DNA of 64,000 nucleotides from Intestinibacter bartlettii. GTDB lineage: Bacteria; Bacillota; Clostridia; Peptostreptococcales; Peptostreptococcaceae. The stretch covers positions 1,674,001 to 1,738,000 of the forward strand of contig CP102273.1 of the NCBI GenBank assembly GCA_025148965.1. The letters are read 5' to 3'. A program made the translations under genes and the position numbers. The notes beneath the pieces are model-generated. The model did not search any database. It worked only from the letters and a program-made list of their open reading frames with translations, and had not been told where the DNA came from. Of this stretch, positions 1-8,179 are shown one piece after another; the stretch's first letter is position 1; each line of letters begins with the position of its first letter.

Positions 1-150
1 CAAGATACTATGGATATGTTAAAAGAGGAAACTCCTCTTATGAGAATTGGAAAGCCTGAAGATATCGCAAAATGTGCATTATTCTTGGCAGAACAAGGTG
101 ATTTTATTACAGGACAAGTTATAAGCTCTAATGGCGGTTTTGTAATATAA
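1..150 (+). CDS. SDR-family oxidoreductase, C-terminal end (partial)
   Basis: The window opens inside this gene. The last 49 codons are in frame 1 and end at a TAA. The visible tail has the signature of the short-chain dehydrogenase family: a G-K-P-E-D-I-A segment followed by FLA, then ITGQV and NGGF just before the stop. Family members of the FabG or 3-oxoacyl-ACP reductase type end this way. The substrate cannot be told from the tail, because the Rossmann and YxxxK parts lie outside the window. A strong bidirectional terminator follows. Confidence 0.8.
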   Translation, partial: QDTMDMLKEETPLMRIGKPEDIAKCALFLAEQGDFITGQVISSNGGFVI

Positions 151-182
151 ATAGTTAAAACAAAGAGGTATAACAAAATGGA

Positions 183-229
183 ATACATAAAAAGCGATAA
201 ACCTTTATAGTTTATCGCTTTTTATGTAT
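183..229. terminator. Bidirectional terminator with 20-bp perfect stem
   Basis: Arms 183-202 and 210-229 are perfect reverse complements around a 7-nt loop. The central stem GCGATAAAC is flanked by A/T runs, so it can terminate the plus-strand SDR gene and the minus-strand csoR. Confidence 0.85.
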
Positions 230-235
230 ATATAA

Positions 236-511
236 TTACCCCATACGAGTAAAATAATCTATAGCTTTTGAAAAATCTTCTATTGTTTTTTCAGCATCGC
301 CATGTTCAATTCCATCTTTAACACAGTGATGTAAATGTCCTTCTAATACTACTTTCCCGACTTTATGCATTGCGCTTTTTGCTGCATTTATTTGAATTAA
401 AATATCTTCACAAGGAACATCTTCTTCTACCATTTTAGAAATTGCATTAAGTTGACCTTGGATTTTTTTTATTCTAAGTTGAATATTTGGTACATCCATG
501 CATTGACGCAT
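236..511 (-). CDS. csoR: CsoR-family copper-sensing repressor
   Basis: An all-helical DUF156/CsoR protein of 91 aa. The start is the ATG at 511, behind GGGAGGA; an upstream in-frame ATG overlaps that site and is less likely. It has the Cys-His-Cys ligand set of Cu(I) CsoR: a Cys in PCEDI, then His 25 residues later and Cys four after that (GHLHHC). Family knowledge: apo-CsoR represses and Cu(I) binding releases it. It lies 112 bp downstream of the metal ATPase on the same strand, and two CsoR-like operators precede that ATPase, so the pair is probably autoregulated. Other members of the family sense nickel or persulfide; the ligand spacing favours copper. Confidence 0.85.
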   Translation of the reverse strand: MRQCMDVPNIQLRIKKIQGQLNAISKMVEEDVPCEDILIQINAAKSAMHKVGKVVLEGHLHHCVKDGIEHGDAEKTIEDFSKAIDYFTRMG

Positions 512-623
512 ACTAATTCCTCCCATTATCAATAATTATTAGTTATTATTATATGATAATACTATTCTATTGAAAAATCAACTTAACAACGATTCCAAAA
601 TAATACACCAAAAATATACAATA

Positions 624-2543
624 TTATACAATTAGAGCAACTTTGCTTTCATTTGTAACTTCATATTCTATTTTAATATGCAAATCTAAATTATTTCTTG
701 TTTTTAAAAGTTTAGCCGAATTAAGTATAACAAATACTGATCCTAAATTATGAACTAAGGCACCAACTACTGGATTTAATATACCAGTAATAGCTAAAAT
801 TATTGCTAAAAAGTTTAAAGCAAGCGAAAATGTTATATTTAATTTTATAGTTTTCATAGTTTTTTTAGATAAATATAGAAGATAAGGGATATTTTTTATA
901 TCATCACTTGCAAGTGCTATATCAGAAGCTTCTATTGCTATATCACTACCTATAGACCCCATAGAAATTCCTACACTTGAGTATTTTAATGCTAGTGCAT
1001 CATTTACACCATCGCCAATCATACAAGTTGGTGACTTGCTATCTTCTAAGTTTTTAATTATATTCATTTTATCTTCTGGAAGTAAACTTGGATGAATATC
1101 ATCTATACCGACTATATTAGCTATATTTTGGGCACTATTTTTATTGTCGCCAGTTAACATTACAGGATTTATTTTTTGAGATTTTATATAACTTATTACT
1201 TCTTTAGCTTCTTCTCTTAAAATATCAGATAATGCAACATATCCTATTAACTTATTGTCGATTGATAGGTATATAACTGTGCAGCCTTTTTTAGTGAATT
1301 CTTCTGAAATATTTATTATGTCTTTATTTAAATTTATATCGACATCTTTTATTAGTTTTAAATTGCCAACTAATATAGATTTTTCACCTAAATTTGCAGT
1401 TATGCCTTTACCAGGGTTAACTGTAAAATTTTGAATGTCTAATAATTCTTCATTATTTTCTTTATAATAAGATGTTATAGCTTTGCCAAGTGGATGTTCT
1501 GAATAAGCTTCTACAGATGCTAATATTTTTAAGAAAGCTTCATCATCATACTTAGGGCAAAAGCTCTTATATTCAACTACTGATAATTTTCCATAAGTTA
1601 AAGTACCTGTTTTGTCAAATGCGATATTTTTTATTTTTGATAATCTTTCAACTACATCCCCACCTTTTATAAGCATACCGTATTTAGATGCATTACCGAT
1701 ACCTGCCATAATAGCAGTTGGTGTTGCAAGTACTAAAGCACATGGGCAAAATACAACTAATATAGTGACTGATCTTAATATTTGATGTGTAACTAGATAT
1801 GTTCCGATTGAAGAAACTAGTGCAATAACAACTATCCATGTAGCCCATCTATCGGTTAAACTTACTATTGGAGCTTTTTTAGAATCAGCTTCTTTTACAA
1901 GTTTAATCATTCTTTTTAATGAACTATCTTGTGATGTTTTTGTCGCTTTTATATCGAAAGTAGAGTATTGATTTATTGTTCCACTTAATACATCGTCTCC
2001 GACATATTTATCTACTGGAAGTGATTCCCCATTCATTATAGATTCGTCTATAGAACTTTGACCTTTTATTATAACTCCGTCAACAGGAATAGTTTCACCA
2101 GCTATAACTCTTACGATATCTCCAATTTCAATATCATCTGCATTTATCATAATTTCTTTATTGTCTCTTATAATTCTAGCTTGTTTTGGAGTTAGCTTCA
2201 CAAGATTTTCTATTCCTGATTGCGCCTTTTGAACTGTTAAATCTTCAAGTAGAGCACCAATAGTCATTATAACTGAAATTTCACCTGCGGCGAATATTTC
2301 CCCAATAATAACAGACGCTATTAATGCTAAAGATACCAAAACATCGGCTTTAATATCAAATTCTTCATATAAACAAGTTGCAGCTTCTTTTATAATTGGC
2401 AAACCGCAAAGTATTATTGCAACCCATGACAAATTAAAATGTAAAAGTTCATCTACGCTTTGGATAAGACTCATAAATAAGCAAATAGATGAGATAATAA
2501 TAAATGTAACTGTTTTTTGTGTTTCTGATTTAAATAACTTCAT
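624..2543 (-). CDS. P1B-type heavy-metal-translocating ATPase
   Basis: A 639-aa membrane ATPase that exports a soft metal using ATP. Visible motifs: NGES of the actuator domain (about 171-174), the transmembrane CPC (266-268), DKTGT with the phosphorylated Asp near 310, the SEHP nucleotide-domain motif and GDGVND. There is no N-terminal heavy-metal-associated domain and no CxxC. The last helices carry HNLGS and LNSAKLL, not the YN and MxxSS motifs of classical Cu(I) CopA. CsoR control suggests copper, but the membrane motifs do not confirm it. The start ATG at 2543 sits behind GGAGGG. It is the first gene of a csoR operon read on the minus strand. Confidence 0.88.
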   Translation of the reverse strand: MKLFKSETQKTVTFIIISSICLFMSLIQSVDELLHFNLSWVAIILCGLPIIKEAATCLYEEFDIKADVLVSLALIASVIIGEIFAAGEISVIMTIGALLEDLTVQKAQSGIENLVKLTPKQARIIRDNKEIMINADDIEIGDIVRVIAGETIPVDGVIIKGQSSIDESIMNGESLPVDKYVGDDVLSGTINQYSTFDIKATKTSQDSSLKRMIKLVKEADSKKAPIVSLTDRWATWIVVIALVSSIGTYLVTHQILRSVTILVVFCPCALVLATPTAIMAGIGNASKYGMLIKGGDVVERLSKIKNIAFDKTGTLTYGKLSVVEYKSFCPKYDDEAFLKILASVEAYSEHPLGKAITSYYKENNEELLDIQNFTVNPGKGITANLGEKSILVGNLKLIKDVDINLNKDIINISEEFTKKGCTVIYLSIDNKLIGYVALSDILREEAKEVISYIKSQKINPVMLTGDNKNSAQNIANIVGIDDIHPSLLPEDKMNIIKNLEDSKSPTCMIGDGVNDALALKYSSVGISMGSIGSDIAIEASDIALASDDIKNIPYLLYLSKKTMKTIKLNITFSLALNFLAIILAITGILNPVVGALVHNLGSVFVILNSAKLLKTRNNLDLHIKIEYEVTNESKVALIV

Positions 2544-2565
2544 AATGAACCCTCCTTTTTATTTA

Positions 2566-2583
2566 TATACCCATGGGGGTATA
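2566..2583. promoter_or_regulatory. CsoR operator 1
   Basis: The palindrome TATACCC-N4-GGGTATA is G/C-rich in an AT-rich leader. It matches the TACCC-GGGTA half-sites known for CsoR operators and lies just upstream of the ATPase ribosome binding site. Confidence 0.7.
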
Positions 2584-2601
2584 TAAATAAAAATATTAAG
2601 G

Positions 2602-2630
2602 GTATACCCCTATAGGTATATAGCAGTCAA
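2602..2630 (-). promoter_or_regulatory. Promoter of the metal ATPase-csoR operon with CsoR operator 2
   Basis: On the minus strand, TTGACT (2625-2630) and GTATAC (2602-2607) are 17 bp apart. The imperfect palindrome TATACC-N6-GGTATA (2603-2620) lies across the spacer and -10, a position where a bound repressor would block RNA polymerase. Confidence 0.7.
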
Positions 2631-2844
2631 ATTTCTTACAAAAAGCAATTATGAATTTTATTTACATAGAAATATTATTATCATATATTAGAATTTTTTA
2701 TTTATATGCAAATATAAAATTATATTTATTTTTTTTTGAAATTTAAAAGATATTAGTGGCCAATATTAACTACAAATTTAGATAATATTTTTGTTGTTTG
2801 AATATGTATATTAACTATGCTAAAATTAGCATGAGGTGATAAAA

Positions 2845-3264
2845 ATGAAAGTTAGTAGACGTTTTCAATTAACAGTCCAAACTGTTTTATTTATTGCTGT
2901 CTATAGTGATAAAAAAGAGATGACTTGCGAAAATATTTCAAAGGAAATGAAATGTAATCCAGTGGTTATAAAAAATATATTAAATATATTATATAAAAAT
3001 AATTTTCTTACAAAGGGCTCATCTATTTCAAATATAAGATTAAAAAGAAATATAAAGGATATAACTTTATGGGATATTTACAAAATAACAGATGAAGTAG
3101 ATATAAATAATATATTCTGCAGCGATGATTTACAAATTGCAAGTCCTATTGTTTCAGATTTACCTGAATTACTATCACCAGCTTTCGGTGAAATTATGAA
3201 TTCTATAAAAGACATCTTATCTACAGTTTCAGTTGATTCTTTATTAAAGAAATACAATTATTAA
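2845..3264 (+). CDS. Rrf2-family transcriptional regulator
   Basis: A 139-aa winged-helix protein of the Rrf2 family (relatives IscR, NsrR, CymR). The N-terminus VSRRFQLTVQTVLFIA and the following helix pair match the Rrf2 DNA-binding domain. The ATG at 2845 follows GAGGTGA; a GTG within that site is rejected as the start. Only one Cys (FCSDD) lies near the usual cluster-binding loop, so a classical three-Cys Fe-S site is not evident. The C-terminal half resembles members that bind small ligands. It precedes tldDE and sufCB on the same strand, but whether it controls them is inference. Confidence 0.78.
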   Translation: MKVSRRFQLTVQTVLFIAVYSDKKEMTCENISKEMKCNPVVIKNILNILYKNNFLTKGSSISNIRLKRNIKDITLWDIYKITDEVDINNIFCSDDLQIASPIVSDLPELLSPAFGEIMNSIKDILSTVSVDSLLKKYNY

Positions 3265-3345
3265 TTAACTACTAAGATTAGAGAGTTTATACAAAACTTT
3301 GTAAAAATTATCTAAAAACTTAAATTAAATAGTAGGAGGGAAAAA

Positions 3346-4734
3346 ATGATTTCAAAAGAAATAGCGACACAAGTATTAGAAAAATGTTTGATTACAGGAG
3401 GCGATTTTGCAGAAATATTTGAAGAAGATAGTATAACTAACAGTATTTCTGTTTTAGACGATAAAGTAGAAAATATATTAGGTGGAAGAGATTATGGTAT
3501 AGGAATTAGAATTTTTAAAAATTTAAAAAGCGTTTATGCATATACAAACGACAACAGTTTATCATCTCTTTTAGATACTGCTTATAAAGCAGCTATTGCT
3601 CTAGGAAAAATAGAAGACGGAAAGTCAATTGTATTAAATAATCAAAAGACTTTTAAAAATATGCATCCAATAAAAATTTATCCAAATACTGTAGATTGTA
3701 AAGATAAAATAAAAGTTATGAAAACTGCTTATAAAAGTGCAAAAGATTTTCATAGTGATATATCAAAAGTAAGTGTAGGTTACTTAGACAAAGAACAAAA
3801 TATATTAATAGCAAATAGTGAAGGTTTATATACTGAAGATACTAGAATTAGAACTAGACTTATGATAAATGCAATTGCATCTAATGAAAATGAAAACCAA
3901 ACAGGCAGCCAAAATCCAGGAAGACTTATGGGATTTGAAATGTTTAAAGATGAAGTAGATCCTGAATATCATGCAAGAGAAGCTGCTAAAACTGCTCATA
4001 TAATGTTACATGCTAAAAATTGTCCTGCGGGTAAAATGCCTGTTGCAATAGATAACGGTTTTGGTGGTGTAATATTCCATGAGGCCTGCGGCCATTCATT
4101 AGAAGCTACAGCAGTAGCAAAAGGTAATTCAGTATTTTGTGATAAATTAGGTCAGCAAATAGCTTCTAGCAAAATAACTGCTATTGATGATGGAACTATG
4201 AAAAATCACTGGGGTTCATCAAATATAGATGATGAAGGAACACCAACTAGAAGAAATGTGCTAATAGAAAATGGAATATTAAAATCATATATGGTAGATA
4301 AATTAAATGCCAGAAGAATGAATACAGAAGTTACAGGCAGTTCTAGACGTCAAAGTTATAAATACGAGCCTACTTCAAGAATGACTAATACATATATAGC
4401 ACCTGGAGAAGATAAAGTTGAAGATATTATAAAATCAATAGACGATGGACTATATGCTAAAAAAATGGGCGGTGGTTCTGTAAATCCAGTAACAGGTGAA
4501 TTTAACTTTGCTGTAAGCGAAGGCTACTTAGTAAAAAATGGTGAAATAACTGAACCTGTTAGAGGAGCTTCTCTTATAGGTAAGGGTAGTGAAATATTAA
4601 TGGATATAGATATGGTATCTGATAATGTTGCTCAAGCTGAAGGAATGTGTGGTTCTAAATCAGGAAGTATACCAGTTAATGTTGGTCAGCCTATGATTAG
4701 AGTTAAAAGTATAACTGTTGGCGGAAGGGAGTAA
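3346..4734 (+). CDS. tldD: Metalloprotease TldD
   Basis: A 462-aa TldD/PmbA-family subunit. The zinc-binding HEACGH (HExxxH) is at about 245-250, inside a glycine-rich stretch typical of TldD; the conserved GMCGS lies near the C-terminus. TldD with TldE forms a heterodimeric protease that degrades small unfolded peptides; in other bacteria it matures microcin B17 and removes the antitoxin CcdA. The start ATG follows AGGAGGG. tldE begins 5 bp after the stop, so the two are cotranscribed. No bacteriocin precursor is visible nearby, so a general peptide-processing role is more likely here. Confidence 0.92.
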   Translation: MISKEIATQVLEKCLITGGDFAEIFEEDSITNSISVLDDKVENILGGRDYGIGIRIFKNLKSVYAYTNDNSLSSLLDTAYKAAIALGKIEDGKSIVLNNQKTFKNMHPIKIYPNTVDCKDKIKVMKTAYKSAKDFHSDISKVSVGYLDKEQNILIANSEGLYTEDTRIRTRLMINAIASNENENQTGSQNPGRLMGFEMFKDEVDPEYHAREAAKTAHIMLHAKNCPAGKMPVAIDNGFGGVIFHEACGHSLEATAVAKGNSVFCDKLGQQIASSKITAIDDGTMKNHWGSSNIDDEGTPTRRNVLIENGILKSYMVDKLNARRMNTEVTGSSRRQSYKYEPTSRMTNTYIAPGEDKVEDIIKSIDDGLYAKKMGGGSVNPVTGEFNFAVSEGYLVKNGEITEPVRGASLIGKGSEILMDIDMVSDNVAQAEGMCGSKSGSIPVNVGQPMIRVKSITVGGRE

Positions 4735-4739
4735 CTATT

Positions 4740-6083
4740 ATGAATTTAAATGAATTTAAAGAAAAATTATTTGATAAAGCGAAAGAATCTGGATTTGAAG
4801 ATAGTGAGATATATGTTACTAATTCAGAATCTCTAAGTATATCAATTTATAAACAAGAAGTTGAAAGTTATAATTTAGATAAAAGCTTTGGTTTATCTTT
4901 TAGAGGTATAATAAACGGCAAAATCGGGTATTCTCATACTAGAATATTAGATGAAAATTCTATAGATATGTTAGTAAACACTGCAAAAAATGCAGCCTTA
5001 CTTATAGAAAATGAAGATACTCAGTTTATATATGAAGGAGATAAAAATTACGAAGATGTAGTTTGCTATTATGAAGCAATAGACAATATTGATCCAAAAG
5101 ATCTTATAAATATAGGTCTTGAAATAGAAAAAGAGTGCAAAAATTACAACGAAAATGTAGTCAATATAAGAGGTTGTAAAGTTATTTACTCTAAAGGAGA
5201 TATACAAATTTCAAATACTAAGGGGCTTGATTTAAAAAATAAAGAAAATATACTTTATACATATGTAGTACCTGTGCTAGAAATAGATGGCCAAAAACAA
5301 GATGGAACAGGCTATAAAATAGCTACAAATATAGATGAGATAAATCCTAGAGAAATAGCTAAAATGGGAGTAGACGAAGCATTATCTAAGATAAATTCAA
5401 AATCTATAGAAACAGGAAACTACAAAATAGCTTTATATAATGAGGCTATGGTATCATTACTTAGCGCATTTTGTGGTGTATTTAGTGCAGATGCAACACA
5501 AAAAGGTCTATCTTTATTAAAAGACAAAGAAAATACTATTATAGCTTCTGAAAATGTCACAATAGTAGACAATCCTCTTTTAGAAAATGGACTTTCATCA
5601 GCTCCTTTTGATGATGAAGGCGTTGCAACATTTAGAAAAGAAATTGTCTCTAAAGGAAAACTAACTACATTACTTCACAACTTAAAAACTGCTCATAAAG
5701 CAAATACAAAGAGCACAGGAAATGGATTCAAAAGCTCATACGCTTCTAGTGTGTCTGTTTCTCCAAGCAACTTCTATATAGAAAAAGGAGATAAGTCATT
5801 TGATGAAGTTTTAAATACTTTAGGCGAAGGAGTTCTTATTACAGAGTTTGCAGGGCTTCACTCTGGGGCTAACGCCATAAGTGGAGATTTTTCTCTTGCA
5901 TCAAAAGGTTTCTATATAAAAGATGGTAAAAAGGCGTATCCAGTAGATCAAATAACTGTAGCTGGAAATTTCTTTGACTTATTAAAACAAATAACAGTAG
6001 TCGGGGATGACTTAACTTTCCCACTTAGTTCTATAGGAAGTCCAACTGTAATAGCTACTGGTCTTTCTGTGGCAGGGAAATAA
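4740..6083 (+). CDS. pmbA: TldE/PmbA metalloprotease partner subunit
   Basis: A 447-aa protein with the TldD/PmbA fold but no HExxxH, as expected for the TldE half of the heterodimer. Family-typical blocks include the SSAPFDDEG segment, KANTKSTGN and the C-terminal GLHSGANAISGDFS. TldE shapes the substrate tunnel and supports the TldD active site. The start ATG lies behind GGGAG. The gene is directly behind tldD, and a 259-bp spacer with an inverted repeat separates it from sufC. Confidence 0.92.
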   Translation: MNLNEFKEKLFDKAKESGFEDSEIYVTNSESLSISIYKQEVESYNLDKSFGLSFRGIINGKIGYSHTRILDENSIDMLVNTAKNAALLIENEDTQFIYEGDKNYEDVVCYYEAIDNIDPKDLINIGLEIEKECKNYNENVVNIRGCKVIYSKGDIQISNTKGLDLKNKENILYTYVVPVLEIDGQKQDGTGYKIATNIDEINPREIAKMGVDEALSKINSKSIETGNYKIALYNEAMVSLLSAFCGVFSADATQKGLSLLKDKENTIIASENVTIVDNPLLENGLSSAPFDDEGVATFRKEIVSKGKLTTLLHNLKTAHKANTKSTGNGFKSSYASSVSVSPSNFYIEKGDKSFDEVLNTLGEGVLITEFAGLHSGANAISGDFSLASKGFYIKDGKKAYPVDQITVAGNFFDLLKQITVVGDDLTFPLSSIGSPTVIATGLSVAGK

Positions 6084-6101
6084 ATAATAGTATTTTTTAT
6101 A

Positions 6102-6163
6102 GCACATAGGAAATTATATTCATTTAAACATTGTGGATAAGTATAATTTCCGTATATGTGCTT
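6102..6163. repeat. Inverted repeat enclosing a perfect DnaA box
   Basis: Arm 6102-6119 (AGCACATA then GGAAATTATA) pairs with 6143-6163 (TATAATTTCC, 3-nt bulge, TATGTGCT). The loop holds TGTGGATAA at 6133-6141, the reverse complement of the consensus DnaA box TTATCCACA. It is not followed by a T-run, so it is not an ordinary terminator. A near-identical copy of the left arm and its flank lies at 24357-24380. Confidence 0.6.
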
Positions 6164-6372
6164 CAAAAAAATCTACATTATTAAAGGTCTTTAAGATAAA
6201 GATTTTTTTATAAATGAAATAAATTTTAATTTAAAACATAAATATATATGGAAAATATGTAAAAATTTGTATATTATTAAATATAGGGATATATTAATTA
6301 CTTATTAAAAATTTTTACTTTAAAATGCTAAAAAATTAAAAAGTGAAATATAGAAATAGAAAGGGATTTGTT

Positions 6373-7122
6373 ATGCTTGAATTAAAAAATATTACATTTA
6401 AAGTTGACAACTTAGATGGTAAAGGTGAAATTACTATTTTAGATAATGTAAGCTTTAAAATTGAACAAGGGAAAATATTAATTATAACAGGACCTAATGG
6501 CGGTGGTAAATCTACATTAGCTAAAATAATAATGGGTATAGAAAAACCAACATCAGGTCAAATATTATTTGATGGGAAAGACGTTACTAATCTTAGTATA
6601 ACAGAACGTGCTAGACTTGGAATAGGTTATGCATTCCAACAACCACCAAGATTTAAAGGAGTTACAGTTAAAAAGCTTCTTAATCTAGCATCAGGTAATA
6701 AATTAAATGATACTGCTTGTTGTGAATATCTTACAAATGTAGGGCTTTGTTCAAAAGAATACTTAAAAAGAGATGTAGATGCATCTTTATCAGGTGGGGA
6801 ATTAAAAAGAATAGAGATAGCTTCATTAATGGCTAGAAATCCTAAACTTGCTATATATGATGAACCAGAAGCAGGAATTGACTTATGGAGTTTTTCAATG
6901 CTTGTAGACAGCTTCCAAAAATTCAAAGAAAATAAAGATCAAACAGTAGTTATCATATCACATCAAGAAAAAATAATAGATTTAGCTGATGAACTTATGA
7001 TAATTGCAGATGGTAAAGTTCAAAATAAAGGAACTAAGGAAGAAATTATGCCTATGATTCAAGGGGGATCAACTAGTTGTGGTTGTCCTATAAAGGAGGT
7101 TGTACTTACAAATGAAAGATAG
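6373..7122 (+). CDS. sufC: SufC-type Fe-S assembly ABC ATPase
   Basis: A 249-aa soluble ABC ATPase. It has Walker A GPNGGGKST (40-48), signature LSGGE (139-143) and Walker B/D-loop DEPEAGID (163-170), in the arrangement of SufC. The ATG at 6373 follows AAGGG; an upstream in-frame GTG has no ribosome site. SufC energises the SufB/SufD scaffold that builds iron-sulfur clusters. The next gene overlaps it by 11 nt, so the products are translationally linked. No sufS, sufU or sufD is present nearby. A two-gene SufCB unit like this is described in some archaea and clostridia as a minimal, ancestral-like SUF (SmsCB) system. Confidence 0.88.
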   Translation: MLELKNITFKVDNLDGKGEITILDNVSFKIEQGKILIITGPNGGGKSTLAKIIMGIEKPTSGQILFDGKDVTNLSITERARLGIGYAFQQPPRFKGVTVKKLLNLASGNKLNDTACCEYLTNVGLCSKEYLKRDVDASLSGGELKRIEIASLMARNPKLAIYDEPEAGIDLWSFSMLVDSFQKFKENKDQTVVIISHQEKIIDLADELMIIADGKVQNKGTKEEIMPMIQGGSTSCGCPIKEVVLTNER

Positions 7123-8032
7123 CATGTTAGAAAATTTATTAAAAACAATAGCCGACATTACAGGAGAAACTGATGGAGCTTTTAATCTTAGAAAAGACGG
7201 TGTCGGAGTTATAAGACACTCTACAGAAAATATAGAAATAAAATCAAAAGAAGATAAACCAGGAATAGATATAATTGTAAAACCTCATACAAAAGGTGAA
7301 AAAGTTCATATACCTGTTGTAATAACTGAAACTGGTGTAAATGATTTAGTATACAACGACTTCTTCATAGGAGAAGGTGCAGAAGTAGACATAGTAGCAG
7401 GATGTGGAATCCATAACTGTGGAAGCTCCGCTTCAGAACACGACGGTATCCATACTTTCTATATAAGTAAGGGTGCAAAAGTTACATATGTTGAAAAACA
7501 CTATGGCGAAGGCGAAGGGACTGGAGATAGAATATTAAATCCAACTACTATAGTACATATGGAAGAAGGCTCATATTGCGAGATGGAAATGACTCAAATA
7601 GAAGGAGTCACTTCTACAGTTAGAGAAACTGAAGCTAATTTAGGAAAAGATGCTAAACTTGTTGTTACAGAAAAATTAATGACTCATGATAAACAACATG
7701 CAACTTCAAATATAACTGCAAACTTAAACGGTAAAAATTCAATATTACAAATAGTTTCTCGTTCAGTTGCAAAAAATGATTCAACTCAATCATTCCACCC
7801 AATAGCTGTTGGTAATGAAAAATGTAGAGCTCATATACAATGTGACTCTATAATAATGGATAATGCAAAAGTAGCTTCTATACCAGAAATACAAGCTAAT
7901 CATACAGATGCTGCAATAATCCACGAAGCTGCTATAGGTAGAATAAACAATGAACAATTATTAAAATTAGAGACATTTGGACTTGATGAAGAACAAGCTG
8001 AAGCTGTTATAGTTGAAGCGTTCTTAAGCTAA
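7112..8032 (+). CDS. sufB: SufB/SufD-family Fe-S scaffold protein
   Basis: A 306-aa protein with the right-handed beta-helix core of SufB/SufD (EGAEVDIVAGCGIHN, then the C-terminal EIQANHTDAAIIHEAAIGRI block that binds SufC). It is much shorter than the roughly 470-aa classical SufB, because the N-terminal extension is missing. The ATG at 7112 overlaps the end of sufC; AAAGGAGG lies 12 nt upstream, and the ATG at 7124 is an alternative. The C-terminal His of the HEAAIGRI motif, expected near the SufB-SufD cluster site, is present. It probably works as a homodimeric scaffold with SufC. Confidence 0.87.
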   Translation: MKDSMLENLLKTIADITGETDGAFNLRKDGVGVIRHSTENIEIKSKEDKPGIDIIVKPHTKGEKVHIPVVITETGVNDLVYNDFFIGEGAEVDIVAGCGIHNCGSSASEHDGIHTFYISKGAKVTYVEKHYGEGEGTGDRILNPTTIVHMEEGSYCEMEMTQIEGVTSTVRETEANLGKDAKLVVTEKLMTHDKQHATSNITANLNGKNSILQIVSRSVAKNDSTQSFHPIAVGNEKCRAHIQCDSIIMDNAKVASIPEIQANHTDAAIIHEAAIGRINNEQLLKLETFGLDEEQAEAVIVEAFLS

Positions 8033-8059
8033 TATACATTTAAATCAATCATTAAAAGT

Positions 8060-8097
8060 AAGGCGTTACAAATTTATCTTTGTGACGTCTTATTTTT
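8060..8097 (+). terminator. Terminator after sufB
   Basis: A 13-bp stem with two G-U pairs (8060-8072 with 8079-8091), followed by ATTTTTT. Confidence 0.75.
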
Positions 8098-8179
8098 TGC
8101 AAAAATATTATATATTATTTAAAGGAATTTATTATAATAAGTATATGTTATTAAAATAAAGAAGAAAGGAGATGATACT

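Noticed and set aside
4998-5207. Minus-strand open frame within tldE
   Set aside because: A shadow of the highly AT-rich coding sequence of an intact known gene, with no start signal.
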